From: an uncultured Ruminococcus sp.
GTDB taxonomy: Bacteria; Bacillota; Clostridia; Oscillospirales; Acutalibacteraceae
Length of the DNA: 6,636 bases
Reading direction: 5' to 3'
Assembly: GCA_902766305.1 (NCBI GenBank)
Contig: CACXDE010000486.1
Coordinates: 1 to 6,636 of the forward strand
Below the pieces are notes generated by a model. The model was not told the DNA's origin. It worked only from the letters and a program-made list of their open reading frames with translations, and made no database searches. Below, in pieces: positions 1 through 5,726 of this stretch; positions within the stretch are counted from its first letter, which is position 1; each line of letters begins with the position of its first letter. A program made the translations under genes and the position numbers.

Positions 1-4
1 AACA

Positions 5-36
5 CCGTCCCCTCTGTCTATGCACAGAGAAGACGG
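5..36 (-). terminator. Hairpin downstream of the GGDEF/EAL gene, possible terminator (tail cut off)
   Basis: CCGTC (5-9) pairs with GACGG (32-36), and CTCTGT (12-17) pairs with ACAGAG (24-29). The two stems are separated by a 2x2 internal loop and close on a 6-nt loop. The hairpin begins 16 nt beyond the stop codon of the minus-strand GGDEF/EAL gene, where a terminator is expected. On the minus strand the stem is followed only by TGTT before the window ends, so a T-tract cannot be confirmed. On the plus strand the following bases are not a T-tract. Confidence 0.35.
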
Positions 37-52
37 AAATTATTTATCTGTT

Positions 53-3000
53 TCATTTACTGATATTCTGTGAAGCAACAAATTCATTGAACTCATCAAG
101 CGGCAGAGGCTTTGCAAAATAATAGCCCTGGAACAGCTTGCAGCCCATTTGATTAAGATCAGAATATTGCTTTATAGTTTCAACACCTTCCGTAAGAGAC
201 ACTATATTCAGATCTTCTGACAGCTTTATAATATTTCTTATAATAGTCTGCGCCCTTTCATCGTTTTCAGATGAGGACAGGAACTTCATATCTATTTTCA
301 GAACGTCAACAGGCATATCCTTGAGCAGATTCAGCGATGAATATCCGCTGCCGAAATCATCCATTTCCACAAGAAATCCGGCTTTTCTCAGTTCATCAAG
401 TATCTTGAATTTCTCCTTTGCATCGTTCATTACCACAGTTTCTGTTATCTCTATACGGAGCTTTTCAGGTGAGATATTATATTCTTTGACAAGGCTCAGT
501 ATTTCAGCCTTGACATCCACATAGTAAAAATCCTTCGGGGATATATTTACTGATATAAACATATCCTTGCCCTCTTTTGCCCAATCAGAAAGAATTTCGC
601 AGGCACAGCGCCATATATGTCTGTCAACCTCAACAATAAGCCCGTTCTTTTCCAGTATCGGTATAAACATCGCCGGCGACATAAATCCCTGCTCAGGATG
701 TATCCATCTTGCAAGCACTTCCGCACCTACAACCTTACCGCTTCTGTCTGTTATAGGCTGCAAATACGGTCTTATCTGCATAGTTCTTATTGCTTCATTA
801 AGACTTGCGGATATCTTCTGATCCCATACAATCTTTTCTCTCAGGATTTTGTCATAGTGTGCAATATGCTGTTTGTAATTACCGCTGATCGTAGAAAGCG
901 CAAGATGCGCCCGGTCAAACATTACAGATACTTCCAGATCCTCTTCATCAATTTCATATATTCCCAGATGTATCAGCAGACGGTGCTGTATCTTATCATC
1001 AGAAACCGTAAAATTGACAAGGGCATTTTCTATGCGGTTTTTGTCTCTCTTTATATACTCTGCCGGTGCAAAAACTCCGAACGTATCTCCGGCAAGACGG
1101 CTGTAAAGACAATCATCCGGCATATTTGCTTTCAGCCACTGAGCTATCTGCTTCAGTGCAGTATCACCGAACTCAGAACCGAAAATGTCATTGACTATCT
1201 TGAAATTCTTTACATCAACAAATATTGCGGCATATTTTCTGTCATCATTTTCCGAAAGGGTATTCTTTATGCATGTATAAAAATACTGCTTCGTATAAAG
1301 CCCTGTAAGGGCGTCATGAGTAGAATTAAACAGATCCTGTTTAAGCTTTTTCTCTTCTTCTGTTGTGTCACGCACAACAAGATAAGATCCTGCCAAAAGC
1401 TTGCCGCTTTCATTTACAAAATGGTTTTCAATTGTATAGTATAAAGCCTGCTCGCCGCTTCCTACAACTCTTTTGATGCTCCAGTCCTCGATTGAAAACG
1501 GTCTTTCACCGAACAGCTTTGTCAAAGCAGAACTTACTTCTTCAAATTCATTCCCAGGAATATCTGTAAGCTTTACTCCTTTTTCATTAGCCCATATACA
1601 TTTGCCTGTAGGATCATAAACAAAAAGCGCTTCGTCCATATCAGAAACAATATCAGACAACATACGGTCAAGAAGTCTCAGAGGACGATAATACAGGGAA
1701 AAGTAAAACAGCAGCAGTCCCAGAACTCCGTAACCTATCATAGAACGGTCGATAGGCGCACGCGAGAAAATATACACCGTCTGCCATACTCCGACAGAAA
1801 GCATAGCTATGAGAATAACCGAGTAACGCTCCCTGAATAATTTTGAGGATCTTATTACGCCAATAGAAAAAATCAGTATAACGCAAAAGAAAATAAAATA
1901 ATCAACTACCCTGTGTACCATTTGCCCGTTAAGAGGTATCATCCTGTAAAATACATCGTCATATGCGTTTATCTTCTCTATGGCAAAAGCATGTCCGAAC
2001 ACCATATTGAGAAGAAGCTGTATACTGTCCAAGGACAACAACACATACATTGCAGTTGGTCTTCTGTGACGGTCGCCCAATCCCTTGCAGTAAGCCGAGG
2101 TAAAATACACCAAAGCAGCCATAAGGACATCCATCTTAGCCATAGCATTAAGATAGTCGATCATGCTCATCTGCATTGATCTTATTACTTCATAAATTTC
2201 GCTTATCTCATCATCGTTCTTGAAGTACATCTGCACAACGCCGGCTTCTTCATAGGTCACATCCTTTGCAGGAGAAAACTTCTTTGATTCTTCTGTAAGC
2301 TGGTGAAGGGGTTTTATAAATATCTTGTGATTGAATATAATAGCTATCAGAAGAACAATAAGCATTATAACTATAGTGCTTACTGAAATAATGACAAGAT
2401 TCCATATTCTTTCGCTTACGACTCTTTCCATATCAACATCACAGCCGACATGACAAATCAAGTTACCGTCCTTATCATAAACAGGAACGTAAGCCGAATA
2501 CAGCCATCCCCATTCGCTGTGAGAAACAAAAGGTTCTATTTTTTGTGACAGATCCACTCCGACAAGCTCAGCGTCCCTGCTGTAAAAGTTTCCTGTATTG
2601 TAAAGAGGAAAGCTGTCATCGTCCACAAGATACATATCCCTCAGTGCACTGCTGTCGCCCAGTACTGTTATGTAAAGATATTTTATGTCTTCCATATTTT
2701 TAAGGTATGTACACATTTTCTGGCGCAGAGGAACAAACTCTTCCCACAGACCCTTTTCCTTCAGATAATTTTCGACAGCACCATCATTATTATCTATTTC
2801 AGCCTTGTCACGCATATCCTGATATTCCTTAGATTCAAGTGTTTCCTTAAGCCGGGAAAGGTACTCACGATCTATCATGGTTGAAAAATTCTCTGCCGAA
2901 TCCTCTGCCATGCGCTTAAAATAATTGTCCATCTGATTCGAACTGACAATAAATGAAGTAGCCGCTATAAGTATTGAAACTGAAATAACGATTACTTCCA

Positions 3001-3055
3001 CAAACACACGCATCTTTGCGCTTACCGAAAACCTTTTCTTGCTCAACTGAAACAA
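53..3055 (-). CDS. Membrane Cache-HAMP-PAS-GGDEF(degenerate)-EAL protein, probable c-di-GMP phosphodiesterase
   Basis: Probable sensor enzyme that hydrolyses cyclic di-GMP to pGpG at the inner face of the membrane. Visible order over 1000 residues: TM helix about 17-39; extracellular Cache-like sensor about 40-216; TM about 218-242; HAMP about 243-297 (IKPL, DDEISEI); a second membrane block about 305-457 with four or five hydrophobic helices; PAS about 465-565; GGDEF about 575-735; EAL about 745-990. The GGDEF signature reads AGDTF (655-659), lacking the usual Glu, and no RxxD inhibitory site precedes it, so cyclase activity is doubtful. The EAL domain keeps its expected residues: E779 in EVL, N837, IEITE (868-872), D899/D900, K920, E956, Q976. 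The start is TTG; AAAGGAG lies only 3 nt upstream, and an in-frame TTG at 3046 would have 12 nt, so the exact start is uncertain. It is divergent from the TetR gene. Domain limits are estimates by eye. Confidence 0.93.
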   Translation of the reverse strand: MFQLSKKRFSVSAKMRVFVEVIVISVSILIAATSFIVSSNQMDNYFKRMAEDSAENFSTMIDREYLSRLKETLESKEYQDMRDKAEIDNNDGAVENYLKEKGLWEEFVPLRQKMCTYLKNMEDIKYLYITVLGDSSALRDMYLVDDDSFPLYNTGNFYSRDAELVGVDLSQKIEPFVSHSEWGWLYSAYVPVYDKDGNLICHVGCDVDMERVVSERIWNLVIISVSTIVIMLIVLLIAIIFNHKIFIKPLHQLTEESKKFSPAKDVTYEEAGVVQMYFKNDDEISEIYEVIRSMQMSMIDYLNAMAKMDVLMAALVYFTSAYCKGLGDRHRRPTAMYVLLSLDSIQLLLNMVFGHAFAIEKINAYDDVFYRMIPLNGQMVHRVVDYFIFFCVILIFSIGVIRSSKLFRERYSVILIAMLSVGVWQTVYIFSRAPIDRSMIGYGVLGLLLFYFSLYYRPLRLLDRMLSDIVSDMDEALFVYDPTGKCIWANEKGVKLTDIPGNEFEEVSSALTKLFGERPFSIEDWSIKRVVGSGEQALYYTIENHFVNESGKLLAGSYLVVRDTTEEEKKLKQDLFNSTHDALTGLYTKQYFYTCIKNTLSENDDRKYAAIFVDVKNFKIVNDIFGSEFGDTALKQIAQWLKANMPDDCLYSRLAGDTFGVFAPAEYIKRDKNRIENALVNFTVSDDKIQHRLLIHLGIYEIDEEDLEVSVMFDRAHLALSTISGNYKQHIAHYDKILREKIVWDQKISASLNEAIRTMQIRPYLQPITDRSGKVVGAEVLARWIHPEQGFMSPAMFIPILEKNGLIVEVDRHIWRCACEILSDWAKEGKDMFISVNISPKDFYYVDVKAEILSLVKEYNISPEKLRIEITETVVMNDAKEKFKILDELRKAGFLVEMDDFGSGYSSLNLLKDMPVDVLKIDMKFLSSSENDERAQTIIRNIIKLSEDLNIVSLTEGVETIKQYSDLNQMGCKLFQGYYFAKPLPLDEFNEFVASQNISK

Positions 3056-3073
3056 ATGCTCCTTTCAACGACA

Positions 3074-3109
3074 TAGTTCGTAGGATAAAGCTTTATATTA
3101 AATGAACTA
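3074..3109 (-). promoter_or_regulatory. Inverted repeat with 12-bp palindrome in the leader of the GGDEF/EAL gene
   Basis: TAGTTC (3074-3079) and GAACTA (3104-3109) form an outer inverted repeat around the perfect palindrome ATAAAGCTTTAT (3085-3096). It lies in the predicted 5' leader of the minus-strand gene, about 12 nt before its AAAGGAG ribosome binding site. It could be an RNA hairpin or a dimeric repressor site. It does not match a c-di-GMP riboswitch, being too short and lacking that architecture. Confidence 0.4.
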
Positions 3110-3134
3110 AAAACGACCGAATCGCTTACATATT

Positions 3135-3163
3135 ATTGTACACCTTATTTAAATAGTAGTCAA
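3135..3163 (-). promoter_or_regulatory. Sigma-A promoter for the GGDEF/EAL gene
   Basis: Read on the minus strand: -35 TTGACT (3163-3158), exactly 17 nt, then -10 TACAAT (3140-3135). Transcription would start near 3128, giving a leader of about 72 nt before the TTG start. This is a close match to the vegetative consensus and the best candidate upstream of the gene. Confidence 0.7.
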
Positions 3164-3236
3164 TGATTTATCAGAAATATAAGGTTTATCTTTTTGAGGT
3201 AAAATTTAATAATCATCATTTTTTCCGGTAAATCAT
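3163..3236. repeat. Inverted repeat ATGATTTA / TAAATCAT between the two divergent promoters
   Basis: ATGATTTA (3163-3170) and its exact complement TAAATCAT (3229-3236) lie 58 nt apart. The left arm touches the -35 box of the minus-strand promoter and the right arm sits 13 nt before the -35 box of the TetR promoter. TAGTCA also occurs beside each arm, at about 3157 and 3239. They could be paired operator half-sites, but the region is AT-rich and 8-bp repeats can arise by chance. Confidence 0.3.
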
Positions 3237-3249
3237 GGGTAGTCACTTA

Positions 3250-3278
3250 TTGAATTATTATATTAAATATGTTATAAT
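3250..3278 (+). promoter_or_regulatory. Sigma-A promoter for the TetR-family gene, with a palindrome in the spacer
   Basis: -35 TTGAAT (3250-3255), 17-nt spacer, -10 TATAAT (3273-3278). Transcription would start near 3285, leaving a leader of only about 25 nt. The spacer holds the 11-bp palindrome ATATT-A-AATAT (3260-3270), placed where a repressor would block RNA polymerase. Autoregulation is common for TetR proteins, but this operator is inferred. Confidence 0.75.
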
Positions 3279-3299
3279 GCTCTAAGGAGAAAAACGGCC

Positions 3300-3304
3300 G
3301 GAGG
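3300..3304 (+). promoter_or_regulatory. Ribosome binding site GGAGG deciding the TetR start
   Basis: GGAGG is followed by two in-frame ATG codons. The one at 3306 is 1 nt away, too close for normal initiation. The one at 3312 is 7 nt away, which is ideal. A second purine run, TAAGGAG at about 3283, is too far upstream to serve either. Confidence 0.7.
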
Positions 3305-3311
3305 AATGAAA

Positions 3312-3893
3312 ATGAATGAAAGCGCATTTACCAAAATCGCCATAACAAATGTGTTCAAGGAACTTATGACAAAAAAGGCGTTTGAAAAAATCACCATCTC
3401 AGACATAACTTCTGCCTGCGGACTTAACCGGCAGACCTTCTACTATCATTTCCGTGATAAGTATGATCTTCTCAACTGGATATTTTACAATGACGCAATT
3501 ATGCCCTTTGTCGAAAAATTAAGCTTTGACAACTGGAGTGACAAGCTCTGCACTATGCTGACTACCATATACAATAGTTCAAGATTTTACACAAATGCAC
3601 TTAAAACCTCTTACGGGGAAGAATTCAGGGCATATATACATAACGTCAGTACTAAGGTTTTTACCGATATTATAGAAAATGTATCAGGCAATTATTTTAT
3701 CGCAGATGAAGATAAGCAGTTCATAGCAGAATTTTTCTCATACGGAATGACGGGGACTGTTACTACCTGGGTACAAAAAGGAATGAGAGATACGCCCGAA
3801 AAGGTCACTTCTCACATAGTAAACCTTGTCAATGACTGTCAGCGGCTCGCTATAGCAAGGTATATGCTGCCAAAGAAGCAGCAGTCCTCCTAA
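3312..3893 (+). CDS. TetR/AcrR-family transcriptional regulator, DhaS-like C-terminal domain
   Basis: DNA-binding regulator of 193 residues (195 if the ATG at 3306 is used; the GGAGG spacing favours 3312). The N-terminal TetR domain spans about residues 3-55. Its helix-turn-helix reads ISDITSACGLNRQTFYYHF (29-47), followed by the usual DKYDLL. The C-terminal half is all-helical, with FFSYGMTGTVTTWVQKG (141-157) and then a TPE motif, typical of the TetR subgroup that includes the dihydroxyacetone kinase activator DhaS and many clostridial paralogues. No dihydroxyacetone kinase gene is in view, so that ligand should not be assumed. The gene is monocistronic here: its own promoter lies upstream and convergent terminators lie downstream. 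Divergence from the GGDEF/EAL gene makes that gene, or the regulator itself, a plausible target; this is inference. Confidence 0.92.
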   Translation: MNESAFTKIAITNVFKELMTKKAFEKITISDITSACGLNRQTFYYHFRDKYDLLNWIFYNDAIMPFVEKLSFDNWSDKLCTMLTTIYNSSRFYTNALKTSYGEEFRAYIHNVSTKVFTDIIENVSGNYFIADEDKQFIAEFFSYGMTGTVTTWVQKGMRDTPEKVTSHIVNLVNDCQRLAIARYMLPKKQQSS

Positions 3894-3970
3894 CACAGCT
3901 TCGGCAGCAGTTGTGATTTTCGCAAAACGTAAGCAGAGAATGAATTAATGTTAAATCTTCACACCTCAAA

Positions 3971-4016
3971 AAAGCAAAGAATCCGGGGGACATTGTGTTC
4001 CCGGATTCTTTGCTTT
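3971..4016 (-). terminator. Long perfect-stem terminator hairpin, distal of a tandem pair
   Basis: AAAGCAAAGAATCCGGG (3971-3987) pairs perfectly over 17 bp with CCCGGATTCTTTGCTTT (4000-4016). Part of the 12-nt loop can also pair (ACA with TGT). On the minus strand the stem is followed by a run of six T, ending transcription from the HD-GYP gene. On the plus strand only TTTGTAAAA follows, so it is weaker for the TetR transcript. Confidence 0.85.
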
Positions 4017-4027
4017 GTAAAATATGA

Positions 4028-4065
4028 AAAAAGCTCGCAACGGATTTTACTGTTACGGGCTTTTT
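4028..4065. terminator. Bidirectional terminator between convergent TetR and HD-GYP genes
   Basis: AAAAAGCTCGCAAC (4028-4041) pairs with GTTACGGGCTTTTT (4052-4065), with one C-A mismatch and one G-T pair. T-runs flank the GC-rich core on both strands: GCTTTTTAGTTG on plus and GCTTTTTTCAT on minus. It starts 7 nt after the HD-GYP stop codon and is also the first good T-tailed hairpin for the TetR transcript. Confidence 0.8.
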
Positions 4066-4072
4066 AGTTGTT

Positions 4073-5380
4073 TCAGTATTCTTTTTTGACGACCGTTTTT
4101 TCCTTCATATCATAATTCTTGTCTTCATTTATCATTTCAAGCATTATATTGGTTATGTACGGGTCAAGCTGCGTCCTTTTCGCACGTTCAAGCTCGTCTC
4201 TTACCACATTCTGGGGAAGAACATCACGGTAGCTTCTCTTTGATGTCATTGCGTCATATACATCCGCAACGGCAATTATCCTCGCCTCTATCGGTATCTG
4301 ATCTCCTCTCAGACCGTCAGGATAGCCGCTGCCGTCATATTTTTCATGATGCCATCTTGCACCGTAATATAGATTGGGCATTTCCGTTATATCCTCAAGA
4401 ACCTCTGCACCTATCTCCGGATGAGATTTTATGGTTTTGAACTCATCGTCAGTCAGCCTGTCGGTTTTGTTTATTATGTAATCGGGAACGCCTATCTTGC
4501 CTATATCATGCAGAAGACCCATATAGTATATCTCACGTACAAATCTGTCGCCCTTTCCAAGCCGTCTTGCTATTTCTCTGGAATAATTTGCAACACGCTG
4601 AGAATGACCGTTCGTGTAAGAATCCTTTGCATCCACAGTCCTCGCAAGTGAGGTTATCATCTGTTCCGTCAGCCTTTCGGACATCTGCACCTGTTCAACG
4701 TGCTTTTCTATTATATCATCACGGTATCTTTCTGACTGGAAGAACATATAGTAAAAGATTATACATCCCACTATACAGCACCTCAGTACAGTTGCGCTGC
4801 CGAAGATAGTCTCCCCCATCATACTCAAAAGAACTACAACAGATATAATAAGGATTATCCATCTTTCAAACGACCTTTTCTTATTTATTACACTGTAAGA
4901 AAGCATTATCATAAACCACAGATATATAAGGATTATGACATGCGTCATATAGCCAAGCTGCCCCCTGAAAAATTCATTATGCGAATTATATCTGAAGCTG
5001 TACTCCTGCAATACGGGAATAAAAGGTCCGAACGCAAACACTATATTTATAAGGGACGGAACCAGCAGCGGAAATCTTACTGAATTTCTTTCATCGTTTC
5101 TCAGTACCACTTTTATAAAAAAGTACATCATAAACGGACGGAAAGTGTACCCAAGAGCTGTAATAACCGTAAGGAGACCGGTGTAACCGCCCCTCAAGGA
5201 TATAAGATATCTCTCAAGATTATATATCATAAGTTCGACAAGCACCAAACCAACCAAGGTGAAAAAACTGTTTTTCACCTTTTTGTCAAGATGTGAATTT
5301 CTCCAGATGAAAAATACCAGAAACAGCAGACCAACCAACGGAAAAAAGTTGATAGATATTAAATCTGCGGTCTTAATCAT
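4073..5380 (-). CDS. Seven-helix membrane HD-GYP protein, probable c-di-GMP phosphodiesterase
   Basis: Probable membrane-bound enzyme degrading cyclic di-GMP; 435 residues. The first 215 residues hold about seven hydrophobic helices (near 10-27, 38-58, 68-92, 102-122, 143-166, 172-191, 197-214), a likely membrane sensor of unknown ligand. A charged helical linker (about 215-245) leads to the HD-GYP domain (about 242-420). The motifs are complete: H259 in GHSQRV, H291-D292 with K295 in LLHDIGKIG, H320, H344-H345, the GYP triad at 352-354 in DGSGYPDG, and D373 in VADVYDAM. Nothing essential is missing, so activity is expected. The start is ATG, with GGGGAG at 5392-5397 (minus strand) 11 nt upstream, slightly long. 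It is divergent from metY and convergent with the TetR gene. HD-GYP proteins can hydrolyse c-di-GMP to pGpG or GMP, and a few act on other cyclic dinucleotides, so the substrate is family inference. Confidence 0.93.
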   Translation of the reverse strand: MIKTADLISINFFPLVGLLFLVFFIWRNSHLDKKVKNSFFTLVGLVLVELMIYNLERYLISLRGGYTGLLTVITALGYTFRPFMMYFFIKVVLRNDERNSVRFPLLVPSLINIVFAFGPFIPVLQEYSFRYNSHNEFFRGQLGYMTHVIILIYLWFMIMLSYSVINKKRSFERWIILIISVVVLLSMMGETIFGSATVLRCCIVGCIIFYYMFFQSERYRDDIIEKHVEQVQMSERLTEQMITSLARTVDAKDSYTNGHSQRVANYSREIARRLGKGDRFVREIYYMGLLHDIGKIGVPDYIINKTDRLTDDEFKTIKSHPEIGAEVLEDITEMPNLYYGARWHHEKYDGSGYPDGLRGDQIPIEARIIAVADVYDAMTSKRSYRDVLPQNVVRDELERAKRTQLDPYITNIMLEMINEDKNYDMKEKTVVKKEY

Positions 5381-5425
5381 TGTTTTTACATCTCCCCTTT
5401 TCGGATATATAAAATATTCCTATAT

Positions 5426-5434
5426 ATTATAACA
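5426..5434 (-). promoter_or_regulatory. Extended -10 promoter for the HD-GYP gene
   Basis: On the minus strand the sequence TGTTATAAT (5434-5426) gives a perfect TATAAT with an upstream TG extension, starting transcription near 5419 and leaving a leader of about 40 nt. No good -35 hexamer lies at the right distance; the best alignment is GGCACA. An extended -10 can work without one, so the promoter may be weak or need an activator. Confidence 0.55.
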
Positions 5435-5506
5435 TACAATATTGATTTTGTGCCTAAAAAATGTCGAAAATATTATTACAATTTTATTACTTTTAAAATT
5501 ATAAAA

Positions 5507-5523
5507 CCTATTGACAAGATAGG
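5507..5523 (+). promoter_or_regulatory. Inverted repeat CCTAT-N7-ATAGG over the metY -35 box, candidate CymR/Rrf2 operator
   Basis: CCTAT (5507-5511) and ATAGG (5519-5523) flank and overlap the -35 hexamer TTGACA, and ATAGG continues into GGAATT. From memory of the family, this layout resembles sites bound by Rrf2-type cysteine regulators (CymR) in Firmicutes, which repress sulfur genes when cysteine is plentiful. A third ATAGG follows at 5557-5561. No regulator gene is in this window, so the assignment is inference. Confidence 0.45.
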
Positions 5524-5539
5524 AATTGTATGCTAAAAT
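5511..5539 (+). promoter_or_regulatory. Strong sigma-A promoter for the leader ORF and metY
   Basis: -35 TTGACA (5511-5516) is a perfect consensus, followed by 17 nt and -10 TAAAAT (5534-5539), with a TG one base upstream (extended -10). Transcription would start near 5546, giving a leader of roughly 180 nt before metY. Such a strong core is consistent with control by repression. Confidence 0.8.
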
Positions 5540-5549
5540 CAAAGCATAC
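5528..5549 (+). promoter_or_regulatory. Inverted repeat GTATGC-N10-GCATAC surrounding the metY -10 box
   Basis: GTATGC (5528-5533) and its complement GCATAC (5544-5549) enclose the -10 hexamer. Because transcription should start near 5546, only the right arm is transcribed, so this is more likely a DNA operator than an RNA hairpin. It could be a second site for the same regulator or for another one. Confidence 0.4.
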
Positions 5550-5561
5550 CAAACACATAGG
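5544..5561 (+). repeat. Leader direct repeat, copy 1 (GCATAC-CAAACACA-TAGG)
   Basis: GCATAC followed directly by CAAACACA and then TAGG. The same two blocks recur at 5666-5684 with a 3-nt insertion. This copy lies at the predicted transcription start. Its part ATACC can pair with GGTAT (5560-5564) to form a small hairpin at the 5' end of the RNA. Confidence 0.5.
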
Positions 5562-5588
5562 TATTAAATAGTATAAAGGAGAGATATT

Positions 5589-5654
5589 ATGCCCCTTGTA
5601 TTAAAAGCTTTGAGACATAATTTCCGGAACGGACGAATGTACTGCTTATTATGA
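5589..5654 (+). CDS. 21-residue Cys-containing leader peptide upstream of metY (candidate)
   Basis: A short ORF starts with ATG 5 nt after a strong ribosome binding site, AAAGGAGAG (5575-5583), better than that of metY itself. The peptide begins MPLVLKAL, has a basic middle (RHNFRNGR) and ends RMYCLL. Its only Cys codon is TGC at 5643-5645, followed by two TTA codons. Three in-frame stops follow in succession: TGA, TAA, TGA (5652-5660). The peptide is too short for an enzyme and shows no signal sequence. Position between promoter and metY and the late Cys codon suggest a leader peptide whose translation reports cysteine supply, as known for amino-acid attenuators. I do not recognise it as a named family, and translation is unproven. 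Confidence 0.6.
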   Translation: MPLVLKALRHNFRNGRMYCLL

Positions 5655-5726
5655 TAATGACATCCGCATACAATCAAACACAGGCTTTCTGATAAAGCTG
5701 ATAACAAAGAGAGGTAATTATATAAT
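5648..5726 (+). promoter_or_regulatory. Potential helix pairing the leader-ORF stop region with the metY start
   Basis: ATTATGATAATGAC (5648-5661) can pair with GTAATTATATAAT (5714-5726): two 5-bp AU helices around a bulged G, then one mismatch and two pairs. This would hide the last base of the metY ribosome binding site, the spacer and the first two bases of the ATG. A ribosome paused on the leader Cys codon would cover the left arm and open the site. A small hairpin, GGCTTT (5683-5688) with AAAGCT (5694-5699), lies in the loop and has no T-tail. The same AAAGCT can instead pair with AGCTTT (5606-5611) inside the leader ORF. AU-rich pairing is weak and could be fortuitous. Confidence 0.35.
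5666..5684 (+). repeat. Leader direct repeat, copy 2 (GCATAC-AAT-CAAACACA-GG)
   Basis: Repeats the GCATAC and CAAACACA blocks of 5544-5561 with AAT inserted between them. It lies in the untranslated stretch between the leader ORF and metY. The two copies therefore bracket the ORF and its ribosome binding site. Confidence 0.5.

Noticed and set aside
617..1444. A 275-codon open frame on the plus strand
   Set aside because: It lies wholly antisense to the GGDEF and EAL coding sequence, whose catalytic motifs are clear. Its translation is Cys- and Ile-rich with no recognisable domain.
3056..3074. Short overlapping ORF starting with ATG at 3074 on the minus strand
   Set aside because: It is out of frame with the GGDEF/EAL gene, has no ribosome binding site before its ATG, and overlaps that gene's own ribosome binding site and coding start.
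3056..3128. c-di-GMP riboswitch controlling the GGDEF/EAL gene
   Set aside because: The leader is about 72 nt, and I see neither the paired GNRA tetraloop/receptor layout nor the conserved GEMM core.
3877..3920. Weak stem after the TetR stop (CACA...TGTG) and repeated GCAGCAGT
   Set aside because: The stem has a bulge and no T-tract, and the repeat is only 8 bp. The real terminators lie further downstream.
5546..5724. T-box or SAM (S-box) riboswitch in the metY leader
   Set aside because: No T-box motif AGGGTGGNACCGCG and no T-tailed terminator hairpin are present. The conserved S-box core is also absent, and the leader is short and AU-rich.
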